Source: Candidatus Cloacimonadota bacterium
Lineage (GTDB): Bacteria > Cloacimonadota > Cloacimonadia > Cloacimonadales > TCS61
NCBI GenBank assembly: GCA_030638385.1
Contig: DAOWES010000245.1
Span: 1 to 8,910, forward strand
DNA: 8,910 nt
Direction of reading: 5' to 3'
Position numbers and translations under genes: made by a program. Numbering within the stretch: position 1 is the first letter of the stretch; the number at the start of each line of letters is the position of its first letter. Shown piece after piece: positions 1 to 6,391 of the stretch. The notes below the pieces were generated by a model. It had not been told where the DNA came from and made no database searches. It was given only the letters and a program-made list of their open reading frames with translations.

Positions 1-375
1 AAAGATATTGGAAAAAGAAAAGGCGTTTATTACTTTGATTTTTCTGACAATATTATTCAATTGTATCAGCAAGCAGATTTTGCTTTAGCCCGAGGTGGAG
101 CTCTTTCTTTGGCAGAATTAGAATCAAATAAACTACCTGCCATTGTAGTTCCTCTTCCATCGGCAGCCGGAAATCATCAATATTTCAATGCCAAAGAATT
201 GGAAAAAAACAATACGGGAATTGTGTTGGAACAAAAAAACCTTTCAGCTCAAAAATTATTAGAAGAAATTTTAAAATTAAATAAACATCATAAAGAGATG
301 AAAAATAATTTTACAGAATCAAAACACTTAACTGCCGCTAAAGAGATCGCAAAGATTATCTTTAGCAATATTTAA
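1..375 (+). CDS. murG: MurG, lipid II synthase (C-terminal part, 5' end outside window)
   Basis: The open frame runs from base 1 and gives the last 124 residues. MurG is the peripheral membrane glycosyltransferase (GT28 family) that transfers GlcNAc from UDP-GlcNAc to lipid I, making lipid II on the inner face of the membrane. The visible part is the C-terminal UDP-sugar-binding domain. It carries the family pattern 'ADFALARGGALSLAEL' (about residues 25-40 of the fragment; usual consensus RaGAxTxxE), then 'PAIVVPLPSAAGNHQ' and 'NAKEL', the region that holds the nucleotide sugar. The Ala of the usual 'RAGA' is Gly here, a mild change. Fourteen bases separate it from murC, so the two are probably co-transcribed. 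A TTG at 61 is not the true start, because the family homology continues upstream of it to the window edge. Confidence 0.93.
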   Translation, partial: KDIGKRKGVYYFDFSDNIIQLYQQADFALARGGALSLAELESNKLPAIVVPLPSAAGNHQYFNAKELEKNNTGIVLEQKNLSAQKLLEEILKLNKHHKEMKNNFTESKHLTAAKEIAKIIFSNI

Positions 376-389
376 TTAATGGAGTATCA

Positions 390-1772
390 ATGCTAGGAAA
401 AATTAGAAACATACACTTTGTAGGAATCGGCGGAATTGGCATGAGCGGTATTGCCGAACTTCTCATCAATCAAGGCTTTTTTGTAACAGGATCGGACTTA
501 TTGAAATCGGAGATTACGGATCATTTGGAAAAAATTGGTGCCAAAATTGCCGAGGGACATGATCCCGAACTAATCCAAGGAGCAGATGTTGTAGTAAAAT
601 CTTCTGCCGTTAAAGATTCAAATCCGGAAATTGCAGCAGCTATACATCACAAAATCCCGGTTATTCGTCGTGCTGAAATGCTCTCTGAAATCATGCGCAT
701 GAGCTATGGCATCGGAATTGCAGGAACTCATGGAAAAACGTCCACCACCTCTATGGTGGGTAGTGTACTCTCAGCTGCCAAATTGGAACCAACTATTATT
801 GTGGGTGGAATTGTAAAAAATTACGGCTCAAACAATCTTTTGGGTTCCGGCGAATACATTGTGGTAGAAGCTGATGAATTCGATCGTTCTTTCCTCACAC
901 TCAGCCCCATTATTGCGGGAATCACAAATATCGAAGCAGACCATCTTGACTGCTATTCCAACCTTGAAGGTGTAAAAAAAGCCTTTATTGAATACGCAAA
1001 CAAAGTTCCTTTCTTTGGCTGTGTAGTTGCTTGCCTCGACGATATTGGTGTGCAAAGTGTGTTACCAAGTATAAATAAAAAAATCGTAACTTATGGTCTT
1101 TCACGTCAGGCAAATGTTCGAGCTGAAAATATTGTAATGAAAAATTTCACCTCTACTTTTGATGTACTTCAAAATGGAGAACTTAAAGGCAATATTGAAC
1201 TAAGTGTTATGGGGAGTTTTAATATTCTAAATGCCCTACAAGCAATTGCCATTGGCTTTGAATTAGACATAGCATTTGAAGATATTAAAAAAGGTTTGGA
1301 AACTTACAATGGCGTGTTTAGAAGATTTGAATTAAAAGGTGAATTTAACGACATCTCTGTTTATGATGATTATGCTCATCATCCAACAGAAATTGAAGCG
1401 ACTTTAAAAGGTGTTCGAGATAGCACCGATCGTCGAATTATAGCTGTTTTCCAACCACATCTATATTCGCGAACCCAAGATTTTTACAACGAATTTGGAC
1501 GCTCTTTTTATCAATCTGACATTCTGCTGGTTGCCCCCATCTATCCGGCTCGAGAATTACCCATTCCGGGAGTTTCCGGCGAGCTTATTGCCAATGCGGC
1601 AATTCAATCAGGTCATCAAAATGCATTCTACATCCCCAATAATGATGAGATAGTTTCCACCATCGAAAAACATCTCCTTCCGGGAGATATTATTATCACC
1701 ATCGGAGCGGGGAATATCTTCAAATTTGGTGAAGAATTGATAAAAATCCAGGAAATGCCAAAAAATGTTTGA
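390..1772 (+). CDS. murC: UDP-N-acetylmuramate--L-alanine ligase MurC
   Basis: This cytoplasmic ATP-dependent ligase adds the first peptide residue (L-Ala) to UDP-MurNAc. The 460 aa length is normal. The N-terminal domain has the nucleotide-binding 'GIGGIGMSG' (12-20). The central ATPase domain has the P-loop 'GTHGKTST' (112-119), the metal-binding 'EADEFD' (160-165) and 'NIEADHLD' (180-187). The C-terminal ligase domain has 'GVFRRFE' (308-314), 'DDYAHHPTE' (326-334) and 'FQPHLYSRT' (354-362). Together these separate MurC from MurD, MurE and MurF. The ATG at 390 follows GGAG (381-384) by 5 bases and lies at the expected N-terminus. The end overlaps murB by 8 bases. One oddity is 'GSFN' (275-278), where MurC normally has GxHN. 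Confidence 0.97.
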   Translation: MLGKIRNIHFVGIGGIGMSGIAELLINQGFFVTGSDLLKSEITDHLEKIGAKIAEGHDPELIQGADVVVKSSAVKDSNPEIAAAIHHKIPVIRRAEMLSEIMRMSYGIGIAGTHGKTSTTSMVGSVLSAAKLEPTIIVGGIVKNYGSNNLLGSGEYIVVEADEFDRSFLTLSPIIAGITNIEADHLDCYSNLEGVKKAFIEYANKVPFFGCVVACLDDIGVQSVLPSINKKIVTYGLSRQANVRAENIVMKNFTSTFDVLQNGELKGNIELSVMGSFNILNALQAIAIGFELDIAFEDIKKGLETYNGVFRRFELKGEFNDISVYDDYAHHPTEIEATLKGVRDSTDRRIIAVFQPHLYSRTQDFYNEFGRSFYQSDILLVAPIYPARELPIPGVSGELIANAAIQSGHQNAFYIPNNDEIVSTIEKHLLPGDIIITIGAGNIFKFGEELIKIQEMPKNV

Positions 1773-2637
1773 CAGTAAATTGCTAACTCCAATTCTCTCT
1801 AGGAAGTTATGCAGATCACTATCACATTTCAAAAATAGTGATAATGACGTATATGTCTTTGTTCCTGAAGAAGTTAGTGAGTTACAAAGCATCATCAAAG
1901 AGGTAGTTGAACAAAATAGAGTATTTTTCCCTATTGGTGGCGGCTCAAATATTTTAATCGGAAAAGTTGAAGATCTGGTTTTGATTTCTGATCTGAAACT
2001 TTCCAAAAAGATAGACGTGAAGAGAAACGAAGTTGTGGTTTCAGCAAATTATAATATCAATGCGCTAATGATGCATTTACATAAATATAATTTGGGTGGT
2101 CTGGAATTCTTAGCCGGGATTCCGGCTCATTTAGGTGGAATCGTAAAGATGAATGCCGGTGCTTTTGGAAAATCGATCAGCGAATTTGTGAAATGGGTTG
2201 CGATAATTGATAAATTTGGCAATAAGCAAATTCTTGATATTTCCAAATTGGATTTTAAATATCGATATTCCAATATCGATGGCTTTATCTACGAAATTTG
2301 CCTGAGTTTACCCACCACAAATGAAGTAGATTCCATGCAACTTATTAGAAGCAATATCGAACTTCGTAAGGCCAAGCAACCCTTAGCTTATCCAAATTTG
2401 GGATGTTTTTTTAAGAATCCTCAAAATGAGAGTGCCGGAAGTTTAATTGAAAAATGTGGACTTAAAGGCAAGCGTATTGGTGGAGCAGAAGTTAGCCAAA
2501 AACATGCTAATTTCATCATAAATAAGGATAATGCCAGTTTTGCTGATGCAGTTGCCTTAATGAAATTCATCCAACAAAAAGTGGATGAGAAATTTAATAT
2601 AAAATTAGAAACCGAAATCGAGGTAATAGGTAAATGA
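1765..2637 (+). CDS. murB: UDP-N-acetylenolpyruvoylglucosamine reductase MurB
   Basis: MurB is a FAD- and NADPH-dependent enzyme that reduces UDP-GlcNAc-enolpyruvate to UDP-MurNAc, the step before MurC. The 290 aa length suits the shorter type II MurB. The FAD-binding part shows 'PIGGGSNILIG' (56-66) and 'FLAGIPAHLGGIVKMNAGAFG' split across 115-135, matching the family's GIPGxxGGxxxMNAGA. Catalytic candidates are Arg167 in 'YRYSN' (166-170), Cys214 in 'GCFFKNP' (213-219; Ser in many MurBs) as proton donor, and Glu284 near the C-terminus. 'SAGSLIEKCGLKG' and 'KHANFIIN' are also typical. The first 35 residues diverge: the usual 'TSxxxGGPA' of type II MurB is not visible. The ATG at 1765 lies inside the end of murC and follows AGGA (1750-1753); the stop overlaps the ftsQ start as ATGA, which implies translational coupling. 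Confidence 0.95.
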   Translation: MFDSKLLTPILSRKLCRSLSHFKNSDNDVYVFVPEEVSELQSIIKEVVEQNRVFFPIGGGSNILIGKVEDLVLISDLKLSKKIDVKRNEVVVSANYNINALMMHLHKYNLGGLEFLAGIPAHLGGIVKMNAGAFGKSISEFVKWVAIIDKFGNKQILDISKLDFKYRYSNIDGFIYEICLSLPTTNEVDSMQLIRSNIELRKAKQPLAYPNLGCFFKNPQNESAGSLIEKCGLKGKRIGGAEVSQKHANFIINKDNASFADAVALMKFIQQKVDEKFNIKLETEIEVIGK

Positions 2638-3374
2638 AAAAGAAAAGAGGTTCAAGCAGATATTATATCTTATTTATTTTCTTTGCTATCGTTCTATTTT
2701 CATCTGCCTGTGGAATTAAATATTTAGTAAAAAACTTGGATTTTTTTAAAATTGAGAAAATAATAATTTGTGGCAACAAGAACCTTGAGACTGAATTTTT
2801 ATCAAATATTATGAAAGATCTTATTGGTAAAAATTTGTTCGACATATCTAAAGATGATATTCTGCCAAAATATCAGAATATTATTCGCATTGATGATGTC
2901 TCAATGAAGCGTAAGTTACCAAACAAATTGGTAATAAAGATAAGTGAAAAGGTTGGATATTTATATATCAAAACCCGCGAGGGTGAACTTTTCCCAATTG
3001 CCAAGGACAAAGTTATTTTAGACAATACTCAGGTTTATGAAAATGAAATTTTACCGATTGTACAAACAGATATTTCAATCAAGGAATTGAACTTTGGCCA
3101 AAAACTCGAAAACGAATGGCTTGATAGGGTATTTGCTCTATCTGATGTTTTGCAACAAAAAAATATGATGGACGATATCTCTGAAATTTACTATAAAAAT
3201 GAAGAGATTTATTTAGTGCAAGCCACAATTGGCTATAGAATTATCCCAGGAAAAGATAATTTGGAACAGAAATTTGGCAGGTATTTAGTACTACGCGATA
3301 ATCGAAATTTTTCCAAAAATAATATTGTAGATTTAAGATTTGAAGATAAATTGATTGTTAAACCGGGGGTTTGA
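2634..3374 (+). CDS. ftsQ: Cell division protein FtsQ (POTRA domain, single-pass membrane protein)
   Basis: FtsQ is a bitopic inner-membrane protein that links early and late divisome components through its periplasmic part. The 246 aa show the expected layout: a short basic N-terminus (MKKKRGSSR), one hydrophobic helix at about 10-32, a POTRA domain at about 37-108 ('FFKIEKIIICGNKNLETEF' and 'VSMKRKLPNKLVIKISE' are typical), then the beta domain to the C-terminus. FtsQ is weakly conserved, so the call rests on this layout plus its place between murB and ftsA. The ATG at 2634 overlaps the murB stop by 4 bases (ATGA), with GAGGT at 2620-2624 upstream. The codons are more AT-rich than in murC or ftsZ, as is common for this gene. 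DivIB/FtsQ is the only sensible alternative naming. Confidence 0.9.
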   Translation: MKKKRGSSRYYILFIFFAIVLFSSACGIKYLVKNLDFFKIEKIIICGNKNLETEFLSNIMKDLIGKNLFDISKDDILPKYQNIIRIDDVSMKRKLPNKLVIKISEKVGYLYIKTREGELFPIAKDKVILDNTQVYENEILPIVQTDISIKELNFGQKLENEWLDRVFALSDVLQQKNMMDDISEIYYKNEEIYLVQATIGYRIIPGKDNLEQKFGRYLVLRDNRNFSKNNIVDLRFEDKLIVKPGV

Positions 3375-4636
3375 TGAAAAGCGGACAAATAATAACAGCG
3401 ATCGATATTGGCACCACAAAGATTTGTGTGATAATTGCCATGATAAATTCTGAAGGAAAATTAGAAGTTAAAGGTATTGGAACCAGCCTTTCAAGTGGTT
3501 TATTGAATGGCGTGGTGATAAACATAATGAAAGCTTCACGTTCAATATGCGAAGCAATTGCAGAAGCGGAAACAATGGCCGATACCAAGGCAAAGAATAT
3601 CTACATTGGAATTGCCGGAGAACACATAAAGAGCCAAAACACACTTGGCAGAATCAGCTTAACATCCGGTGACAATCCGAGTGAAATTTCACGCGACGAT
3701 ATCAATAATGTGATCACAAATGCTAGAAATAACGTAAAGATTCAGCAGGGAAACGAGAAGCTCGATATCATTCATGCGATTCCACAATATTTTTCCATCG
3801 ATAACCAAGATGGCATTGTTAATCCTTTGAACATGAGTGGCTTTAATCTTTCTGCCTACATTCATATCGTAATGGCCGACATGAACACAATCAGAAATAT
3901 TACCAAGTGTGTAGAGATTAGCGGCTACAAAGTTGAAGATCTTTTTTTAGAACCAATTGCCTCTTCCTTTGCCGTGTTAAATGAAGTGGAAACCGAGCTT
4001 GGCGCTATCATCATCGACATTGGTGGTGGCACTACAGATATTGCAGTTTTCTACAAAGGCAGCATTCGCTATAGTGCAGTTATCCCAATGGGCGGCACCA
4101 ATATCACTCAAGATCTTGCGATAGGTTTACACACCACTCCGCAGAATGCCGAAGATATCAAAACAGATAGCGGGAACTCAATTCCAACGAGTGTACCGGA
4201 TGATCAGATGATTGAGATTCAAGGAATTGCCGGTCGCGATGTAACAGAAAGAAAATTACGTTATGTAGCAGAAATCATCGAAGCTCGTATGCGAGAAATT
4301 TTGGAATCGGCATACGATATGTTAAATGAAAATAATAATTTGAAGATGATAACAGCAGGGCTCACCCTCACCGGTGGCGCTTCATTATTAAAAAATTGCG
4401 AATTTTTGGCTGAAGATATTTTTAACATGTCAGCTAAAATCGGATATCCGGATTTAAGTAAATTATCCGGGCCAACCGATAGATTAAAAACCCCGCGTTA
4501 TGCTACAAGCGCAGGTATACTTTACCAAGCATTTAACAACTTGGAAGATGAAACAATCGTCTTACCAAAGCATAGAAAAGATCCATTTAATAATTTTTTA
4601 CAAAGAATCATCGATTATTTTAAAGAGTATTTTTAG
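3374..4636 (+). CDS. ftsA: Cell division protein FtsA (actin-like FtsZ membrane anchor)
   Basis: FtsA is an actin-family ATPase that tethers FtsZ filaments to the membrane and recruits later division proteins. The 420 aa protein has phosphate-1 motif 'AIDIGTTKICVII' (9-21), the FtsA-specific 1C region at about 80-165, phosphate-2 motif 'IIIDIGGGTTDIAVF' (212-226), 'TTPQNAEDIKTDSG' (254-267), the adenosine motif 'LTGGASLL' (332-339) and a C-terminal amphipathic helix 'FNNFLQRIIDYFKEYF' (405-420) as membrane-targeting sequence. The ATG at 3374 shares one base with the ftsQ stop. A TTG three bases earlier is also in frame, but the ATG is the better choice. The ribosome binding site would be the G-run 3365-3369, four bases before the ATG. 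ftsZ follows after nine bases. Confidence 0.97.
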   Translation: MKSGQIITAIDIGTTKICVIIAMINSEGKLEVKGIGTSLSSGLLNGVVINIMKASRSICEAIAEAETMADTKAKNIYIGIAGEHIKSQNTLGRISLTSGDNPSEISRDDINNVITNARNNVKIQQGNEKLDIIHAIPQYFSIDNQDGIVNPLNMSGFNLSAYIHIVMADMNTIRNITKCVEISGYKVEDLFLEPIASSFAVLNEVETELGAIIIDIGGGTTDIAVFYKGSIRYSAVIPMGGTNITQDLAIGLHTTPQNAEDIKTDSGNSIPTSVPDDQMIEIQGIAGRDVTERKLRYVAEIIEARMREILESAYDMLNENNNLKMITAGLTLTGGASLLKNCEFLAEDIFNMSAKIGYPDLSKLSGPTDRLKTPRYATSAGILYQAFNNLEDETIVLPKHRKDPFNNFLQRIIDYFKEYF

Positions 4637-4645
4637 GAGAGTATT

Positions 4646-5806
4646 ATGATTGAACTTGATCTTACAGATGAGCAACCATTTGGAACCAAGATAAAAGTTA
4701 TCGGTGTAGGTGGTGCAGGAGGAAATGCTGTAAACACCATGATCGAGAATGGATTAACAGGAATCGAATTCATTGTTGTAAACACCGACATAAAAGATTT
4801 GAAAAAGTCAAAAGCACCGAATAAACTGCAGATTGGTAAAGAAACCACTCGCGGTTTAGGCGCTGGTTCAAATCCGGAAGTTGGGCTTAAATCAGCCGAA
4901 GAATCGATGGATGAGATTAAAGAAAAACTACAAGACGCCGATATGATATTCCTTGCGGCAGGAATGGGTGGAGGAACCGGAACAGGTGCTACTCCATATA
5001 TCGCACAATTGGCCAGTGAGATGGGCATCTTATCTATCGGAATCGTAAACAGTCCTTTCGAATGGGAAGGCAAAAAGCGAATCATGAATGCTGAAAAAGG
5101 TATTAATAACCTGAAAGAATGCGTAGATTCGTTGATGATTATCCCAAATGAAAAATTGCTCGCTACCTACAATAACTTAGGATTTACTGAGTGTTTCAAA
5201 AAAGCAGATACTATTCTTTATGATGCTGTAAAAGCAATCTCAGAGATAATCCACTTCAGTGGCTATATTAATGTAGATTTTGCTGATGTTCGTACTGTGA
5301 TGCAACGCAAAGGCTTAGCGTTGATGGGAATTGGAGTGGCAAGCGGAGAAGATCGAGCCAAAAAAGCTGCTGAATTAGCAATGTCAAACCCTCTTTTGGA
5401 TGATCTTTCTTTAGATAATACTCAAGGAGTTCTCCTGAATATTACAGCCGGAAATGATTTTAAAATGAGTGAGTTCCAAAAAATCTCGGAAATCATCACT
5501 GCATGTACCGGCGATCATGGAGATATTATTCCCGGTGTAGTTACCGACGAAGAAATGGAAGGTAAAATCAAAGTAACTTTCATTGCTACCGGTTTAGGTT
5601 CAAAATTAGTCTCTTCCTCTATTCGTCCAAGACGTAGTGTCAGCACAGATCGACAAGAAAATGAGGAACTTAGCGAAACAATTAATCGAATTCGCGAAAC
5701 AGAAAACATGAATATTAGCCTAAATAATGTACCAAAAAATTCTCAAAAAGTAAAAAGTACAATCCAAAAAGAGATCCCGGCATTTATGCGAAAATTCTCA
5801 AATTAA
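4646..5806 (+). CDS. ftsZ: Cell division protein FtsZ (tubulin-like GTPase)
   Basis: FtsZ polymerises with GTP into the cytokinetic ring. The 386 aa protein has the N-terminal glycine-rich loop 'GVGGAGGNAVN' (20-30), the tubulin signature 'GGGTGTGATP' (108-117), the T7 synergy loop with Asn209, Asp211 and Asp214 ('NVDFADV') that completes the neighbour's GTPase site, and the second domain ending near 320. A charged, probably disordered linker (about 322-373) leads to a standard C-terminal peptide 'EIPAFMRKF' (376-384), the docking site for FtsA, which is encoded just upstream. Departures from consensus are 'IVNSPFEWEG' (133-142; usually VVTxPFxFEG) and 'SNPLLDD' (usually SPLLE/D). AGGAG (4635-4639) overlaps the ftsA stop and lies 6 bases before the ATG. 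Confidence 0.98.
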   Translation: MIELDLTDEQPFGTKIKVIGVGGAGGNAVNTMIENGLTGIEFIVVNTDIKDLKKSKAPNKLQIGKETTRGLGAGSNPEVGLKSAEESMDEIKEKLQDADMIFLAAGMGGGTGTGATPYIAQLASEMGILSIGIVNSPFEWEGKKRIMNAEKGINNLKECVDSLMIIPNEKLLATYNNLGFTECFKKADTILYDAVKAISEIIHFSGYINVDFADVRTVMQRKGLALMGIGVASGEDRAKKAAELAMSNPLLDDLSLDNTQGVLLNITAGNDFKMSEFQKISEIITACTGDHGDIIPGVVTDEEMEGKIKVTFIATGLGSKLVSSSIRPRRSVSTDRQENEELSETINRIRETENMNISLNNVPKNSQKVKSTIQKEIPAFMRKFSN

Positions 5807-5842
5807 TCAAATCATAAGCAATATGCAAGCGGTAGTGCAACC

Positions 5843-5871
5843 TAATTTATGAAAAGTATGAAAATAAATTA
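5843..5871. repeat. AT-only inverted repeat upstream of the stress-protein gene
   Basis: Arms TAATTTAT (5843-5850) and ATAAATTA (5864-5871) are perfectly complementary, separated by 13 bases, and sit directly before the ribosome binding site of the next gene. With only A-T pairs the RNA hairpin would be weak, so a DNA-level site (operator) or chance in AT-rich sequence are both possible. It lies in the 79-base gap after ftsZ, in which no convincing promoter or ftsZ terminator was seen. Confidence 0.3.
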
Positions 5872-5875
5872 AATC

Positions 5876-5880
5876 GGAGG
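5876..5880 (+). promoter_or_regulatory. Strong ribosome binding site that places the usp start at 5886
   Basis: GGAGG is a full match to the anti-Shine-Dalgarno core. Five bases downstream lies codon 5886-5888, exactly where the first Met of a 'MKRILVAL' universal-stress-protein N-terminus would be, but it reads AAG. The site therefore argues that translation is, or was, meant to begin there and not at the GTG at 5934, which lies more than 50 bases away. Confidence 0.7.
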
Positions 5881-5885
5881 AAAAA

Positions 5886-6320
5886 AAGAAAAGGATACTA
5901 GTAGCTCTTGATTTTTCTGAAATCACTCCCAAAGTGATAGAGCAAGCCAAGTTATTGACCCAAAAATTTGATGCGAAACTTTGTATTATGCATGCCGATT
6001 ATCTTCTTCCCTTTCTTGGTGAGCAACAATATGATCAACACCTTGCTCTTGATGCGTATGAAAATGCGAAAAAGCATGATACCAAAAAGTTAGAAGTGAT
6101 AAAGGAAGAATTGGCTGAAGAAGGAATTGAAGCTGAAATGATTTTGCATGAGGGAAATGTTGGTGAAAGCATCATTGAGGAATCACAAAAATTCGACGCC
6201 GACCTCATTATTATTGGAGCACATGAGCATAGTAAATTATATCATCTTTTCTTTGGAAATATTCATGAAAATGTAATTCAAAAATCCAGTTGTCCGGTAA
6301 TGATTATACCTTCCAGATAA
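5886..6320 (+). CDS. Universal stress protein, UspA family (start codon missing or noncanonical)
   Basis: UspA-family proteins are small cytoplasmic alpha/beta nucleotide-binding-type proteins linked to stress tolerance; the exact role is unknown. The frame from 5886 gives 144 residues, a normal Usp length. After the start it reads 'KRILVALDFSEIT' (first strand with the conserved Asp), 'AKLCIMHA' (second strand), 'EGNVGESIIEESQKFDADLIIIGAHEHS' split over 89-116, and the end 'SSCPVMIIP'. The first standard start in frame is GTG at 5934, which would delete the first beta strand, so 5886 is preferred although its codon is AAG; one T-to-A change from ATG, a sequencing error or a rare start would explain this. 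The usual G-x2-G-x9-G-S/T ATP loop is degraded: Gly-Ala-His-Glu (111-114) and Gly-Asn (124-125). It is therefore probably of the non-ATP-binding kind. The gap from ftsZ is 79 bases, so it may be read through from ftsZ or have its own promoter. Confidence 0.82.
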   Translation, partial: KKRILVALDFSEITPKVIEQAKLLTQKFDAKLCIMHADYLLPFLGEQQYDQHLALDAYENAKKHDTKKLEVIKEELAEEGIEAEMILHEGNVGESIIEESQKFDADLIIIGAHEHSKLYHLFFGNIHENVIQKSSCPVMIIPSR

Positions 6321-6323
6321 AGT

Positions 6324-6366
6324 AATAAGAAGGTGACAATTGTAATTGTCACCTTCTTATTTTTTT
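6324..6366 (+). terminator. Rho-independent terminator between convergent blocks
   Basis: Arms 6324-6341 and 6344-6361 form a perfect 18-bp inverted repeat (core AAGGTGACAATT / AATTGTCACCTT). Two bases lie between the arms, so the real loop must open a few A-T pairs. Six Ts follow at 6361-6366. It starts 3 bases after the usp stop and ends 25 bases before the thyX stop. The plus-strand T-run makes it a clear terminator for the usp side. In the minus direction the hairpin is the same but only a weak T tract (ACTTTA) follows, so it may also stop thyX transcription less efficiently. Confidence 0.92.
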
Positions 6367-6391
6367 ATTAATTTTTATATAACGTCACAAA

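Noticed and set aside
1608..2006. 132-codon minus-strand open frame across the murC/murB junction
   Set aside because: It is antisense to two confident genes and has no family motif or ribosome site that would support it.
2685..2715. Possible lipoprotein signal (SSAC) at the end of the FtsQ hydrophobic helix
   Set aside because: The -3 position is Ser, not Leu or a similar residue, and FtsQ needs its N-terminal helix as a membrane anchor. The Cys is more likely just part of the transmembrane segment.
4633..5085. 150-codon minus-strand open frame opposite ftsZ
   Set aside because: It lies entirely opposite well-supported ftsZ (and the ftsA end), shows Pro/Ser-rich shadow composition and matches no family I recognise.
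5849..5872. Seven-codon frame as a real leader peptide
   Set aside because: There is no ribosome site and no regulatory codon run; it is kept only as a minor observation.
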